Assembly (NCBI RefSeq): GCF_003990645.1
Contig: NZ_RYZK01000002.1
Coordinates: forward strand, 310,001-374,000
Source: Shimia sediminis
GTDB lineage: Bacteria > Pseudomonadota > Alphaproteobacteria > Rhodobacterales > Rhodobacteraceae
Direction: 5' to 3'
Length of the DNA stretch: 64,000 nt
Below the pieces are notes generated by a model. It saw only the letters and a program-made list of their open reading frames with translations, did no database searches and was not told the DNA's origin. Below are positions 50,421 through 60,154 of the stretch, one piece after another; the first letter of the stretch is position 1; the number at the start of each line of letters is the position of its first letter. Both the position numbers and the translations under genes were made by a program.

Positions 50421-51154
50421 GCCCGTGCCTCGTCCATCAGGCGGCGCATTTCGCGGATCGCCGGGTCGAGACCGGCAAAGATCGCCTCGCCAATCAGGAA
50501 GTGACCAATGTTCAGCTCCATCACCTCGGGCAAGGCCGCAATCGGCTGCACGGTGTCATAGGTCAGTCCGTGTCCTGCATGTACCTCCAACCCCAGCGAA
50601 TGGGCAAAACTCGCCATCTCACGCAGGCGCGCAAGCTCGGCGTCGCGCTCGTCAAACCGGCCCTCGGCGTGGAAATCGCAATAGGCGCCGGTGTGCAACT
50701 CGATCACCTCGGCACCAATCCGGTTAGCCGCCTCGATCTGCCGCTGATCCGCGGCGATAAAGATGGACACCCGGCATCCCACATCGCGCAGCGGCGCGAT
50801 GAAATGCGCCAGCTTGTTTTCCTCGCGCGACACTTCCAGCCCGCCTTCGGTGGTGCGTTCTTCGCGCTTTTCCGGCACGATGCAGACCGCGTGCGGCTTG
50901 TGACGCAAGGCGATCATTAGCATCTCGTCCGTTGCGGCCATCTCAAAGTTCAAAGGCACGGTCAGCGCGTCCATCAACGCATCGATGTCGGCGTCCATGA
51001 TGTGACGGCGATCTTCACGAAGATGGGCCGTAATGCCATCTGCCCCGGCCTCTTCCGCCATCTTCGCGGCACGCACCGGGTCAGGATAGGCCCCACCACG
51101 TGCATTCCGCACAGTGGCCACATGGTCAATATTCACACCAAGACGCAACATCAC
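50417..51154 (-). CDS. pdxJ: Pyridoxine 5'-phosphate synthase
   Basis: A 245-residue TIM-barrel enzyme. [19 protein letters not shown] is the conserved N terminus with His and Arg of the active site; [13 protein letters not shown] and [13 protein letters not shown] carry further active-site residues, and [12 protein letters not shown] the phosphate loop. It joins 1-deoxyxylulose 5-phosphate and 3-amino-2-oxopropyl phosphate to make vitamin B6. Many PLP enzymes in this window depend on its product. Confidence 0.96.
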   Translation of the reverse strand: MMLRLGVNIDHVATVRNARGGAYPDPVRAAKMAEEAGADGITAHLREDRRHIMDADIDALMDALTVPLNFEMAATDEMLMIALRHKPHAVCIVPEKREERTTEGGLEVSREENKLAHFIAPLRDVGCRVSIFIAADQRQIEAANRIGAEVIELHTGAYCDFHAEGRFDERDAELARLREMASFAHSLGLEVHAGHGLTYDTVQPIAALPEVMELNIGHFLIGEAIFAGLDPAIREMRRLMDEARA

Positions 51155-51214
51155 GATCTCCTGTTCATCCTGAGCTGGACACTAGAGCGCCAAATCCCCC
51201 AAGAAAACCCGAAA

Positions 51215-51880
51215 CTACGCGTCCCTGCCGTCTTCCTTGTGCTGCGCTACAAAGCTGCGCGCCTTGGCACGGGCCTTGGCCACTTTCTTGCGAATATGGG
51301 CCGCGCGACGTTTCTGATAGGCGCGGATCACCGGCACGCTGAGGTAATAGCAAATCGTTGCGGCAACGATGCCCGGCAACACCCCCCCGACAAGATAGGG
51401 AAAGAACACCTCGTCGTAGAAAACTGAAAGCCCGTGCCAGTCCATATCCGCATCGGTAAAAAGCGCGATCAGATTGTGCCAAAGATCAGCACCGGCATTG
51501 GCAAACTTGCTGGCAAGCGATTGATGCGCGCCCTCTTCGAATTCTGTCCCCAAAAGGAAATGCCCGGTTTTCAGGGCAATCACCCCGATGGGCAGATAGG
51601 TCAAGGGATTGCCAAAGAACGTGCTGAGCAGCGCGGCCAGCAGGTTGCCGTTGATCGTGCGGGCAATGATGGCCGCAATGACAAAATGCAGTCCATAAAA
51701 CGGAGTGAAGGTCGTGAAAACACCCGCCCAGACACCACGCGCGATGAATTCCGGCGTGCCCGGCAGGCGCCGCAGCCTATGGCGCACATAATGAAACGCC
51801 CGGGTCCAACCGCCCTTGGGATAGATTCCATCTGCAACGGCCTGCAGAAAGCTCTTTTTATCCCGACGTTTGAATACCAC
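51215..51880 (-). CDS. DUF2062 domain membrane protein
   Basis: A 221-residue protein with basic ends and central hydrophobic segments: PEFIARGVWAGVFTTFTPFYGLHFVIAAIIARTINGNLLAALLSTFFGNPLTYLPIGVIALKTG, the DUF2062 hallmark, and YLVGGVLPGIVAATICYYLSVPVI. The function is unknown; the family is common in this operon position in alphaproteobacteria. It follows the (p)ppGpp synthetase gene by 12 bp. Confidence 0.85.
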   Translation of the reverse strand: MVFKRRDKKSFLQAVADGIYPKGGWTRAFHYVRHRLRRLPGTPEFIARGVWAGVFTTFTPFYGLHFVIAAIIARTINGNLLAALLSTFFGNPLTYLPIGVIALKTGHFLLGTEFEEGAHQSLASKFANAGADLWHNLIALFTDADMDWHGLSVFYDEVFFPYLVGGVLPGIVAATICYYLSVPVIRAYQKRRAAHIRKKVAKARAKARSFVAQHKEDGRDA

Positions 51881-51892
51881 GTCTGCGGGTCC

Positions 51893-54034
51893 TCACGGTT
51901 GCGGTTTGGCCGATTGCCTGGCTTTTGACGGATCCCGAAGTCTTTCCACCTGCGCCACGTCACTCTCAGCCTGCAACGCCAGCATCAGAGAATGCAGATG
52001 CTCGGCGTCTCGTAGTTCGGCATTGATGTGCAGCCGGTAAAAGTCCGGTTTCCTGTCCACGAATTCTAGGTCCGAGATATTGGCCTTATGCTCGCCAATC
52101 AATGTGCAAATACGTCCCAGGACGCCCGCATCGTTGCCAATGGTTAACTCCAGCGTTACCCCATAGATAGATTGGTGCTGCCCCGCCTGCCAGTGCAAAT
52201 CGATCCAGCGCTCGGGCTGATCTTCGTAATTGCTGAGTGCATCGCAATCGATGGCGTGCACCACCACGCCTTCACCGCGATAGGTGATACCGATAATGCG
52301 CTCACCTGGCAGGGGTTCACAACAGGGTGCCCGTTGAAAGCGTTGCTCGGGCGAAAGGCCAATCACCGCGCGCTCCGAAGCGATGCCCTCGCTCACGTCC
52401 GGGGCCAGGTCAGGATAGACCGCCTGGACAACCTCATGCGCGGTCAACTCGGCACTGCCCATGCGCGCCAAAAGCTCATTGCGGTCCTTGAGCCGCAACT
52501 GCGTCGCGGCAAGGTCCAAAACCCGGTCAGTGGCCTTTTTCCCCAGGTTTTCAAACCCCGCGCGCGCCAGTTCCCGTCCCAGACGGATAAACCGGTCGCG
52601 GTCCACCTCGCGCAAGGCGCGGCGAATGGCGGACTTTGCCTTGCCGGTGGTCGCAATATCGAGCCATGTGGCCTGGGGCATCTGCCCTTCGGCGGTGATG
52701 ATCTCAACCGACTGGCCGTTCTTGATGCGGGTCCACAGGGGAACGCGCAGATGGTCCACCTTGGCCCCGACACAGGCGTTGCCGATGCGCGTATGGATGG
52801 CATAGGCAAAATCCAGCGGCGTCGCCCCGCGCGGCAGCTTCACGACGTCCCCCTTGGGCGTAAAGCAGAACACCTGGTCCGAATACATCTCGAGCTTGAC
52901 CGCCTCGAGAAACTCGTCGTGGTCATCCTCGGCGTTGAACTGCTCGGTCAGCGAACTGATCCATTTCACCGGGTCCACCGCAAAGGGGTTTTCCCCGCGC
53001 ACACCATCCTTGTAGGACCAATGCGCGGCCACGCCGGTTTCGGCCACATCATGCATCTGCTGGGTGCGGATCTGCACCTCAACCCGTTTGCCATCGCGCC
53101 CCGACACCGTGGTGTGGATCGAGCGATAACCGTTGGTCTTTGGTTGACTGATGTAGTCCTTGAATCGCCCTGGCACGGCACGCCAACGCTGATGGATCGC
53201 ACCAAGAACCCGGTAACAGTCGTTTTCATTGGCGGTGATGATACGGAATCCGTAGATGTCAGAGAGGCGGCTAAAGCCCTGTTCCTTTTCCTGCATCTTG
53301 CGCCAGATCGAATAGGGCTTCTTGGCGCGTCCCACCACCTTGGCGTCGATCTCCGCCTTTTCCAGCTCGTAGCGCATGTCGTCGGTGATGCGGCCAATCA
53401 CGTCGCCGGTTTCTTTTTGCAGCGTGATGAACCGCCGCATGATACTGGCCCGGCCCTCGGGGTTCAGCACCTTAAAGGCCAGATCTTCCAGCTCGTCGCG
53501 CATCCACTGCATCCCCATGCGGCCAGCAAGGGGGGCGTAGATATCCATGGTCTCGCGCGCTTTGACCTGCTGCTTTTCGGGTCGCATGGCGCGGATCGTA
53601 CGCATGTTGTGAAGGCGGTCGGCCAGCTTTACCAGAATCACCCGCAGATCCTTGGACATCGCCATGAACAGCTTGCGAAAGTTCTCGGCCTGCTTGGTTT
53701 CGGTCGAGCTGAGCTGCAGGTTCGTCAGCTTGGTGACACCGTCCACCAGCATCGCGACCTCGTTGCCGAACATCTCTTCAACCGCGGAATACGAAGCCTT
53801 GGTATCCTCAATCGTGTCGTGCAGCAGGGCCGTGATGATCGTGGCGTCATCCAGATGCTGCTCAGCCAGGATCTGCGACACTTCGATCGGGTGGGTAAAG
53901 TAGGGTTCACCGGAGTGACGGAACTGACCGTCATGCATGTCGCGCCCAAAGTCATAGGCGCGACGAATCAAATCTGAATTGGATTTGGGATTGTAGGCGC
54001 GGATCAGCTCGACAAGATCGTCAGCAGGATACAT
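51893..54034 (-). CDS. rsh: Bifunctional (p)ppGpp synthetase/hydrolase (RelA/SpoT, Rsh)
   Basis: A 713-residue protein with the full Rsh layout. The HD hydrolase is about 25-180 (YFTHPIEVSQ, ITALLHDTIEDT with the HDxxED motif, VKLADRLHNMRTI); the synthetase about 225-350 (KPYSIWRKMQ, DIYGFRII, NGYRSIHTTV); the TGS domain about 390-450 (VFCFTPKGDVVKLPRGATPLDFAYAIH); and a C-terminal ACT domain about 635-705. Both catalytic sites look intact, as expected for the single alphaproteobacterial enzyme. It controls the stringent response. Confidence 0.96.
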   Translation of the reverse strand: MYPADDLVELIRAYNPKSNSDLIRRAYDFGRDMHDGQFRHSGEPYFTHPIEVSQILAEQHLDDATIITALLHDTIEDTKASYSAVEEMFGNEVAMLVDGVTKLTNLQLSSTETKQAENFRKLFMAMSKDLRVILVKLADRLHNMRTIRAMRPEKQQVKARETMDIYAPLAGRMGMQWMRDELEDLAFKVLNPEGRASIMRRFITLQKETGDVIGRITDDMRYELEKAEIDAKVVGRAKKPYSIWRKMQEKEQGFSRLSDIYGFRIITANENDCYRVLGAIHQRWRAVPGRFKDYISQPKTNGYRSIHTTVSGRDGKRVEVQIRTQQMHDVAETGVAAHWSYKDGVRGENPFAVDPVKWISSLTEQFNAEDDHDEFLEAVKLEMYSDQVFCFTPKGDVVKLPRGATPLDFAYAIHTRIGNACVGAKVDHLRVPLWTRIKNGQSVEIITAEGQMPQATWLDIATTGKAKSAIRRALREVDRDRFIRLGRELARAGFENLGKKATDRVLDLAATQLRLKDRNELLARMGSAELTAHEVVQAVYPDLAPDVSEGIASERAVIGLSPEQRFQRAPCCEPLPGERIIGITYRGEGVVVHAIDCDALSNYEDQPERWIDLHWQAGQHQSIYGVTLELTIGNDAGVLGRICTLIGEHKANISDLEFVDRKPDFYRLHINAELRDAEHLHSLMLALQAESDVAQVERLRDPSKARQSAKPQP

Positions 54035-54062
54035 CTGCGCCCACCTGTTTTCCCCGAGGGTC

Positions 54063-54416
54063 TCAGCCCTGGCCTTGCGCTTCCATCAGGGCGCGCAGCA
54101 GTTTTTCTTCGGACAGATCGTCTTCTGCTGGGGCGTCCGATTCGGCACCCATGAGCAGCGCCATGCGATCTTCTTCCGGCTCGTCGACTTCGATCTGGGT
54201 CTGGTTCGACTCGATCAGCCGCTCGCGCAGCTCGTCGGCGGTCTGGGTTTCATCCGCAATCTCGCGCAGGCTGACAACGGGGTTCTTGTCGTTGTCACGC
54301 TCAACAGTGATCGGAGCACCTGCCGAAATCTCACGCGCACGGTGCGACGCGAGCATCACCAGCTCAAAGCGGTTGGGAACCTTGTCTACACAATCTTCAA
54401 CTGTGACGCGGGCCAT
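54063..54416 (-). CDS. rpoZ: RNA polymerase omega subunit
   Basis: A 117-residue omega subunit starting at ATG 54416. [31 protein letters not shown] and NPVVSLREI are the conserved core; the tail is acidic as in other alphaproteobacteria. It stabilises the beta' subunit and in proteobacteria contributes to the ppGpp site, fitting its position 28 bp before rsh. It is the first gene of the long operon. Confidence 0.95.
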   Translation of the reverse strand: MARVTVEDCVDKVPNRFELVMLASHRAREISAGAPITVERDNDKNPVVSLREIADETQTADELRERLIESNQTQIEVDEPEEDRMALLMGAESDAPAEDDLSEEKLLRALMEAQGQG

Positions 54417-54491
54417 CGGGCACTCCATTCTGTCAGGATGGGTTCAGAAAGTGCGTATTTAGGCGTGTTTTTCCTTGAAGACAAGCCGAAA

Positions 54492-55052
54492 TCACATCTC
54501 GACAACAGCCTTGCGTTCGCTTTCCGGCAGTGCCGCAAGCATTTGGGCCACACTGAGGCCCGAAACCGGGTGAATCCAGTCCGGCGCGATGTCGTTCAGA
54601 GGCACCAACACAAAGGCGCGGTCCTGCAGACGCGGGTGCGGCAGAATCAGCTGATCCGGCGCTTGGCGCATCTGAGACTCCAGCGGCAGGTCACGCCAGG
54701 ACCTGTAGGTTGCCAGATCCGGCAGCACCAAAGCCCCCCCTGAAATAAGATCGATGTCCAGCGTGCGCCCGGCCCAGCGACTCTGCCGTTCACGACCAAA
54801 AGACGCCTCAACCTCGTGCAGGCGCGCCAAAAGTTCCGGGGCGGACAGATCGCTTTCAACCTCTGCTGCAGCATTCACATAGTCAGGACCTGCACCTGCC
54901 GGAAAACAAGGAGTCCGAAAAAAACGACTCACTTTGCTGACAGAAGTTTTGTCGCTATTTAGCGTCAATAAGGCGCTTTTTAGCGTCAGGCCAGGGCCAC
55001 CCGCATGTGACGACAGATTCCCACCAAGTGCCAAGTGCCAGATTTTACTCAT
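54492..55052 (-). CDS. folK: 6-hydroxymethyl-7,8-dihydropterin pyrophosphokinase
   Basis: A 186-residue HPPK. LALGGNLSSHAG opens the fold, FRTPCFPAGAGPDYVNAAAEVE precedes the substrate site, and RWAGRTLDIDLISGG contains the Arg and the two metal-binding Asp; LPHPRLQDRAFVLVPLNDIAP completes it. It adds pyrophosphate to the pterin in folate synthesis. It is 75 bp upstream of rpoZ. Confidence 0.95.
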   Translation of the reverse strand: MSKIWHLALGGNLSSHAGGPGLTLKSALLTLNSDKTSVSKVSRFFRTPCFPAGAGPDYVNAAAEVESDLSAPELLARLHEVEASFGRERQSRWAGRTLDIDLISGGALVLPDLATYRSWRDLPLESQMRQAPDQLILPHPRLQDRAFVLVPLNDIAPDWIHPVSGLSVAQMLAALPESERKAVVEM

Positions 55053-55201
55053 ATTTTCTCACATGTCTGTTTTTGGCGTGAATTTACGCCCCAGTAAGCC
55101 TTGCGGCAAAAGCCAAATTCCTTACCTTATATGCTTGGATGTGCCCGCATTTAAAACACTCACGGAATTTTAGGGCGCGTCGATATCTGAAAGGACATTT
55201 G

Positions 55202-55777
55202 ATGTTTTACAAGGACGAACGGCTCGCGCTGTTCATCGATGGCTCGAATCTGTACGCCGCGGCCAAGTCGCTGGGATTCGACATCGATTACAAGCTTCTG
55301 CGGCAGGAATTCATGCGCCGCGGCAAGCTTTTGCGAGCTTTTTACTACACGGCGCTTCTGGAGAATGACGAATATTCTCCAATCCGTCCACTCGTGGACT
55401 GGCTGCACTACAACGGCTTTACCATGGTGACCAAGCCGGCCAAGGAGTACACAGACTCCCAGGGCCGCCGCAAGGTCAAGGGAAACATGGATATCGAGCT
55501 GGCGGTCAACGCGATGGAGCTGGCACCACATGTGGACCATATCGTGCTGTTTTCGGGAGATGGGGACTTCCGGCCGCTGGTAGAAAGCCTGCAACGACAG
55601 GGCGTGCGTGTCTCGGTGGTTTCGACCATCCGCAGCCAACCGCCGATGATCTCGGACGAGTTGCGCCGCCAGGCGGACAACTTTATCGAGCTCGACGGGC
55701 TGCGCGACGTGATTGGTCGCCCACCGCGCGATCCGATGCCGGAACGTGACCGCGAAGCGGAATACACCGCCAAGTAA
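55202..55777 (+). CDS. NYN-domain (LabA/DUF88 type) putative ribonuclease
   Basis: A 191-residue PIN/NYN-fold protein. LALFIDGSNLYAAAKSLG contains the first acidic metal ligand, KGNMDIELAVNAMELAP the second, and IVLFSGDGDFRPLVESLQRQGVRVSVV the third, the LabA/NYN order. Such proteins are likely metal-dependent RNases; cyanobacterial LabA affects clock output. AAAGGA lies upstream of ATG 55202. It is divergent from folK and ends in a terminator. Confidence 0.9.
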   Translation: MFYKDERLALFIDGSNLYAAAKSLGFDIDYKLLRQEFMRRGKLLRAFYYTALLENDEYSPIRPLVDWLHYNGFTMVTKPAKEYTDSQGRRKVKGNMDIELAVNAMELAPHVDHIVLFSGDGDFRPLVESLQRQGVRVSVVSTIRSQPPMISDELRRQADNFIELDGLRDVIGRPPRDPMPERDREAEYTAK

Positions 55778-55781
55778 ATCG

Positions 55782-55810
55782 AACCGGGGCCAAGCGTCCC
55801 GGTTTTCTTT
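55782..55810 (+). terminator. Intrinsic terminator of the NYN gene
   Basis: Stem AACCGGG / CCCGGTT with a 9-nt loop, followed by TTCTTTT. It starts 4 bp after the stop codon and 7 bp before the convergent cytochrome gene ends. Confidence 0.8.
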
Positions 55811-55816
55811 TGGGTG

Positions 55817-56260
55817 CTACCCGTTGCGTTGATTGTGAATTTCGACGATCCGCTTGGGCCAGCTACTCTTGATATAGGCCAGGACATCCCAGATCTCCTG
55901 GTCGCTCAGAACCTCTGCATACCCGGGCATGTTGCTTTCGTAACCGCCACCGACAATCGCTGCTGGCCCCAGTTTGGTGAGACGGAACAACTGCTCATCA
56001 GGGTGGTGCCATGTGTGGCCGGTCTCATCATGCGGCGGCGCGGGCATACGTCCGTCCGTATCCGGCTGCCGCCAGTTCTCAGCGCCTTGCAGCTTGTCCC
56101 CATGGCACGACGCGCAGTTCTCGGCATAGATGACCTGCCCGCGCGACACACTGGCCGCATCCTGATAGGGAATGCCCTCTGGCGCAGCCGGTTGTAGCAA
56201 CACCCAAGCTCCAAGCCCTGCGCAGACCGCCACTGCGCCTGCCCCCCATACTGTCCTCAC
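55817..56260 (-). CDS. Small membrane-anchored c-type cytochrome
   Basis: A 147-residue protein starting at GTG 56260 behind GGAGGA. The N terminus is one hydrophobic anchor or uncleaved signal ([16 protein letters not shown]). The haem is attached at CASCH ([12 protein letters not shown]) and the axial Met is in [26 protein letters not shown] is the C-terminal helix of class I cytochromes. It carries single electrons in the periplasm; no partner oxidase is adjacent. Divergent from ispH. Confidence 0.88.
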   Translation of the reverse strand: MRTVWGAGAVAVCAGLGAWVLLQPAAPEGIPYQDAASVSRGQVIYAENCASCHGDKLQGAENWRQPDTDGRMPAPPHDETGHTWHHPDEQLFRLTKLGPAAIVGGGYESNMPGYAEVLSDQEIWDVLAYIKSSWPKRIVEIHNQRNG

Positions 56261-56400
56261 GTGCTCCTCCGCTTCTGCTTGCCCCACACCTAACGGCTTC
56301 CAGCCGGGGGAAGGCAATTCACGAAATCCTGATCGGCGATGCCCGCTTGCCCTGCCCCAGACAAAGCCTTACCTCTGTGAGCAAGTTTCGAGGACCCGCC

Positions 56401-57360
56401 ATGACCAAGCCGCCCCTGACCATTTACCTTGCCGCCCCGCGCGGTTTTTGCGCCGGCGTTGACCGAGCCATCAAGATCGTCGAGATGGCACTGCAAAAAT
56501 GGGGCGCCCCGGTCTATGTCCGCCATGAAATCGTGCATAACAAGTTTGTCGTCGACAGCCTACGGGCTAAGGGTGCGGTGTTTGTCGAGGAACTCAGCGA
56601 TTGCCCCGACGACCGCCCGGTGATCTTCTCGGCCCATGGTGTCGCCAAATCCGTCCCCGCCGAGGCCGAGCGCCGCGAGATGATCTATGTCGACGCCACC
56701 TGCCCCTTGGTTTCCAAGGTGCACATCGAGGCTGAACGGCATTCGGCAGCCGGTCTCCAGATCATCATGATTGGCCATGCAGGTCACCCGGAAACCATTG
56801 GCACCATGGGACAATTGCCCGAAGGCGAAGTTTTGCTGGTCGAGACCGAAGCCGACGTCGCCACCATCAACGTGCGCGATCCGGAAAAGCTGGCCTTTGT
56901 CACCCAGACCACCCTTTCGGTCGATGACACCATAGGGATTGTCGCAGCGCTTCAGGCTCGTTTCCCCGCCATCGTCGGCCCGCACAAGGAAGACATCTGT
57001 TACGCCACCACCAATCGTCAGGAAGCGGTGAAAGAGGTTGCGCCGCGCGTTGACGCATTGCTCGTGGTCGGTGCCCCCAACTCGTCGAACTCGCGCCGGT
57101 TGGTCGAAGTCGGCGCCAACAATGGCTGCGACTACGCGCAACTAGTGCAGCGTGCAGGCGACATCGATTGGCGATCCTTGGAAGGTATCCGGGGCCTCGC
57201 CGTTACCGCAGGCGCTTCGGCCCCCGAAGTGCTGGTCACCGAGGTGATCGACGCCTTTCGCGAACGCTATGACGTCACGGTCGAGACTGTTGAGACCGCC
57301 ATCGAGCGCGTGAATTTCAAAGTCCCGCGCGTCCTGCGCGATGTTGAACTGGAGACCTGA
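56401..57360 (+). CDS. ispH: 4-hydroxy-3-methylbut-2-enyl diphosphate reductase
   Basis: A 319-residue [4Fe-4S] enzyme. Cluster cysteines are at [25 protein letters not shown] and [27 protein letters not shown] and [11 protein letters not shown] carry the substrate His residues, and [14 protein letters not shown] the phosphate-binding Ser/Asn. It makes IPP and DMAPP in the last step of the non-mevalonate pathway. It leads a plus-strand operon with a LysE-type exporter, a methyltransferase and rnhA. Confidence 0.96.
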   Translation: MTKPPLTIYLAAPRGFCAGVDRAIKIVEMALQKWGAPVYVRHEIVHNKFVVDSLRAKGAVFVEELSDCPDDRPVIFSAHGVAKSVPAEAERREMIYVDATCPLVSKVHIEAERHSAAGLQIIMIGHAGHPETIGTMGQLPEGEVLLVETEADVATINVRDPEKLAFVTQTTLSVDDTIGIVAALQARFPAIVGPHKEDICYATTNRQEAVKEVAPRVDALLVVGAPNSSNSRRLVEVGANNGCDYAQLVQRAGDIDWRSLEGIRGLAVTAGASAPEVLVTEVIDAFRERYDVTVETVETAIERVNFKVPRVLRDVELET

Positions 57361-57361
57361 C

Positions 57362-57976
57362 ATGATCTCGGCGCAATTTCTTCTGACCGCTCTCGTGGTG
57401 GTCATCGCGCCCGGAACGGGCGTCATCTTTACACTCGCCATGGGGCTTGGTCAGGGCCGCAACGCAGCACTCTGGTCGGCGCTTGGGTGCACGATCGGTA
57501 TCTTGCCCGCACTATTGGCCGCCACGCTGGGCCTCGCCGCCGTGATGCACACCTCGGCCCTCCTGTTCAACGTCATGAAATTCGCAGGCGTTGCGTACCT
57601 TCTCTACCTCGCCTGGCAGGCCCTGAAATCCGGTGGCGCCTTGTCCGTCAGCGCCGAACGCACAACTCAATCCGGCGTCGTCATCGCCCGCCGCGCGGCG
57701 CTTATCAATATCCTGAACCCGAAACTCTCGGTGTTCTTCCTCGCGCTTTTGCCCCCCTTCCTCTCCGGCAACCCGACAACCGCCACATTCGAGATGGCCC
57801 TGCTCGGCAGTATCTTCATGGCCATGACCTTTGGCGTCTTTGTCCTCTACGGCCTCTTCGCGGCCAAAGCCCGCGATCTCCTCCTTGGCAGCGCCCGGTT
57901 CATGCGCTGGCTGAGCCGAGGCTTTGCCGCCATCTTTGTCGCCCTCGCCGGTCGGCTGGCATTGGAGCGCGCATGA
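57362..57976 (+). CDS. LysE/RhtB-family exporter
   Basis: A 204-residue protein, six predicted helices, starting at ATG 57362 one base after the ispH stop. IAPGTGVIFTLAMGLGQGRNAALWSALGCTIG is the family N terminus and ALINILNPKLSVFFLALLPPFL the conserved NPK loop. It probably exports an amino acid. It overlaps the following methyltransferase gene by ATGA. Confidence 0.9.
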   Translation: MISAQFLLTALVVVIAPGTGVIFTLAMGLGQGRNAALWSALGCTIGILPALLAATLGLAAVMHTSALLFNVMKFAGVAYLLYLAWQALKSGGALSVSAERTTQSGVVIARRAALINILNPKLSVFFLALLPPFLSGNPTTATFEMALLGSIFMAMTFGVFVLYGLFAAKARDLLLGSARFMRWLSRGFAAIFVALAGRLALERA

Positions 57977-58560
57977 GCGACCGCGTAACCGTCGGCGTCT
58001 ATGCCAAAAAGGCCAAAGACTATGCCAACCTGCCCGTCGCACAGGAACAGATCGACGCCCTCGATATGTTCACCGCTGGCCTGAAACCCGGCGCGCATAT
58101 CCTTGATCTGGGCAGCGGTCCCGGTCTCCATACGCTCGAACTCATGAAGCGTGGCTTCACCGCCCGCGCCATAGACGCCACGCCCGAGTTTGTCGAAGCT
58201 GCCCGCGCCAAGGGCGTCGATGCGCACCTCGGCACATTTGACGATCTGACCGAGGAAAACGCCTATGACGGCATCTGGGCCAGCTTCTCACTGCTGCACG
58301 CGCCCCGCGCCGACTTTCCCCGCTACATCGCCGCCTGCAAACGCGCCCTGCGCGACGGCGGATGCCTGTTTCTCGGCCTGAAACTTGGCACCGGAGAAAA
58401 GCGCGACGACTTGGGTCGCTTTTACAGCTTCTACTCCGAAGAAGAGCTGCGTGACATCCTGACAGATGCCGGATTTGACCGCTTGCAGAGCCAGACCGGA
58501 AAGGGCAAAGGCTTGGCCGGAACCATTGATCCCTTCATCCTGATGACCGCCCATGCCTGA
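57973..58560 (+). CDS. Class I SAM-dependent methyltransferase
   Basis: A 195-residue protein starting at ATG 57973. The SAM-binding motif I is [20 protein letters not shown], the acidic loop is [11 protein letters not shown], and motif IV lies in [22 protein letters not shown]-terminal [19 protein letters not shown] is typical for small-molecule or quinone-type methyltransferases. The substrate is unknown. It overlaps rnhA by 8 bp. Confidence 0.88.
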   Translation: MSDRVTVGVYAKKAKDYANLPVAQEQIDALDMFTAGLKPGAHILDLGSGPGLHTLELMKRGFTARAIDATPEFVEAARAKGVDAHLGTFDDLTEENAYDGIWASFSLLHAPRADFPRYIAACKRALRDGGCLFLGLKLGTGEKRDDLGRFYSFYSEEELRDILTDAGFDRLQSQTGKGKGLAGTIDPFILMTAHA

Positions 58561-58996
58561 CCTCTTCGCCTATACCGACGGAGCCTGCTCCGGTAACCCC
58601 GGCCCTGGCGGCTGGGGCGTTCTGTTGCGCGCCAAGAACGGCGATGAGATCGTCAAGGAGCGTGAGCTGTCCGGCGGCGCAAGCGATACCACGAACAACA
58701 GGATGGAGCTGATGGCGGCGATCACAGCTCTTGAAACGCTGGAGCGCCCCAGCACCATCACGGTTGTGACCGACAGCAAATACGTCATGGACGGGATAAC
58801 CAAATGGATCCACGGCTGGAAGGCCAAGAACTGGACCAAGAAGGGTTTGAAGAACGTCGAGCTGTGGCAACGTCTGGACGCAGCGCAGGCCCGCCACAAA
58901 GTCACATGGGAATGGGTCAAGGGCCACGCAGGTCACCCGGAAAACGAACGCGCTGACGAGCTCGCGCGCGCAGGCATGGCACCGTTCAAAGGCTAG
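58553..58996 (+). CDS. rnhA: Ribonuclease HI
   Basis: A 147-residue RNase HI. Catalytic residues: Asp in [18 protein letters not shown], Glu in [11 protein letters not shown], Asp in [11 protein letters not shown] and the C-terminal Asp in [13 protein letters not shown]; the basic protrusion [16 protein letters not shown] is present. It degrades RNA in RNA-DNA hybrids. Its stop lies 3 bp from the convergent small membrane gene. Confidence 0.96.
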   Translation: MPDLFAYTDGACSGNPGPGGWGVLLRAKNGDEIVKERELSGGASDTTNNRMELMAAITALETLERPSTITVVTDSKYVMDGITKWIHGWKAKNWTKKGLKNVELWQRLDAAQARHKVTWEWVKGHAGHPENERADELARAGMAPFKG

Positions 58997-58999
58997 GCG

Positions 59000-59236
59000 T
59001 TACTTGCGAAAATGCGTCGGCACGATCACCAGTGCGCCAATCGACGAGATAATCGCATTCAGCCCCGGGCTGCCAAAGCTGATGTTGAACATCCGGCTGA
59101 CCATAAAGAACAGAAACGCGCCACCCACGCAGATGATAATCGACGGAACATAACCGTTGTGGGTAAACTTAGACCGCTCAGAGGCATAGCCGACGATCCC
59201 GGCAATGATCACAGTTCCAAAAAAGCTAAAGAACAT
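59000..59236 (-). CDS. Small membrane protein, GlsB/YeaQ/YmgE-like
   Basis: A 78-residue protein with three hydrophobic segments (FFSFFGTVIIAGIVGYA, VPSIIICVGGAFLFFMVSRMF, NAIISSIGALVIVP), the size and spacing of the GlsB/YeaQ transglycosylase-associated family. The function is unknown, possibly envelope stress related. It follows fmt by 12 bp on the same strand. Confidence 0.7.
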   Translation of the reverse strand: MFFSFFGTVIIAGIVGYASERSKFTHNGYVPSIIICVGGAFLFFMVSRMFNISFGSPGLNAIISSIGALVIVPTHFRK

Positions 59237-59248
59237 GACCGCCCCCTG

Positions 59249-60154
59249 TTACAGCTGCGCGCCCCTGGAGATGGGAAACCCGCGCAGGAACACGTCCACA
59301 TCCTGCGCACCCTTGCCCGCCCGTTGCAAGCGGATCAAGGACACGGCGCCCTCTCCACAGGCCACGGTCATCACATCGTCCAGCACCTCGCCGGGTGCGC
59401 CCTGCCCCTCGGCCAGACGTGAGGCCAACAGCTTTACCCGCTGCCCCTCAATCTCGCACCAAGCACCGGGGAAAGGTGACAACCCGCGGATCTTGCGATC
59501 CACCTCAACCGCCGGAGCAGACCAATCCACCCGTGCCTCGGCCTTGTCGATCTTCTCGGCATAGGTCACACCCGCTCCGGCCTGAACCTCTGGCGTCAAA
59601 TCATCCAGCGTCGCCAGTGCCTCAACAATGGCCTCCGAGCCAATCACCGACAGACGGTCATGCAATTCCGCCGTGGTCTCTTCCGCCCGAATGGGCGTCT
59701 TCGACCGCAACAGCACCGGCCCGGTGTCCAGCCCGGCCTCCATCTGCATGATGCAAACGCCTGTCTCGGCATCGCCTGCCATGATCGCCCGATGGATCGG
59801 CGCCGCCCCACGCCAGCGCGGCAACAGGCTCGCGTGGATGTTCAGGCATCCTTTGGCCGGCGCATCCAGCACCGCCTGCGGCAGGATCAACCCATAGGCC
59901 ACCACCACCGCCACATCAGCCTCCAACGCAGCAAAGGCCTCTTGTTCGTCCGCGCCTTTCAAAGACACCGGATGCCGCACCGCAAACCCCAGTGCCTCGG
60001 CCCTTGCATGCACCGGAGTCGGGCGATCCTTTTTGCCCCGCCCCGCAGGTCGCGGCGGCTGACAGTAAACAGCAGCAATCTCATGCCCGGCCTCAACCAA
60101 GGCGTCCAGAACCGGCACCGAGAACTCGGGCGTGCCCATGAAGATCACTCTCAT
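59249..60154 (-). CDS. fmt: Methionyl-tRNA formyltransferase
   Basis: A 301-residue enzyme. The formyl-folate domain shows [48 protein letters not shown] (Asn/His of the active site) and [10 protein letters not shown]; the C-terminal beta-barrel binds tRNA ([21 protein letters not shown]). It makes formyl-Met-tRNA for initiation. The three deformylase genes upstream overlap each other and fmt by 4 bp, an operon that links adding and removing the formyl group. Confidence 0.96.
   Translation of the reverse strand: MRVIFMGTPEFSVPVLDALVEAGHEIAAVYCQPPRPAGRGKKDRPTPVHARAEALGFAVRHPVSLKGADEQEAFAALEADVAVVVAYGLILPQAVLDAPAKGCLNIHASLLPRWRGAAPIHRAIMAGDAETGVCIMQMEAGLDTGPVLLRSKTPIRAEETTAELHDRLSVIGSEAIVEALATLDDLTPEVQAGAGVTYAEKIDKAEARVDWSAPAVEVDRKIRGLSPFPGAWCEIEGQRVKLLASRLAEGQGAPGEVLDDVMTVACGEGAVSLIRLQRAGKGAQDVDVFLRGFPISRGAQL

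Noticed and set aside
52172-53977. Long open frame (about 600 codons) on the plus strand opposite rsh
   Set aside because: Antisense shadow in high-GC DNA; the rsh protein is complete and conserved, while the antisense product shows no recognisable domain.
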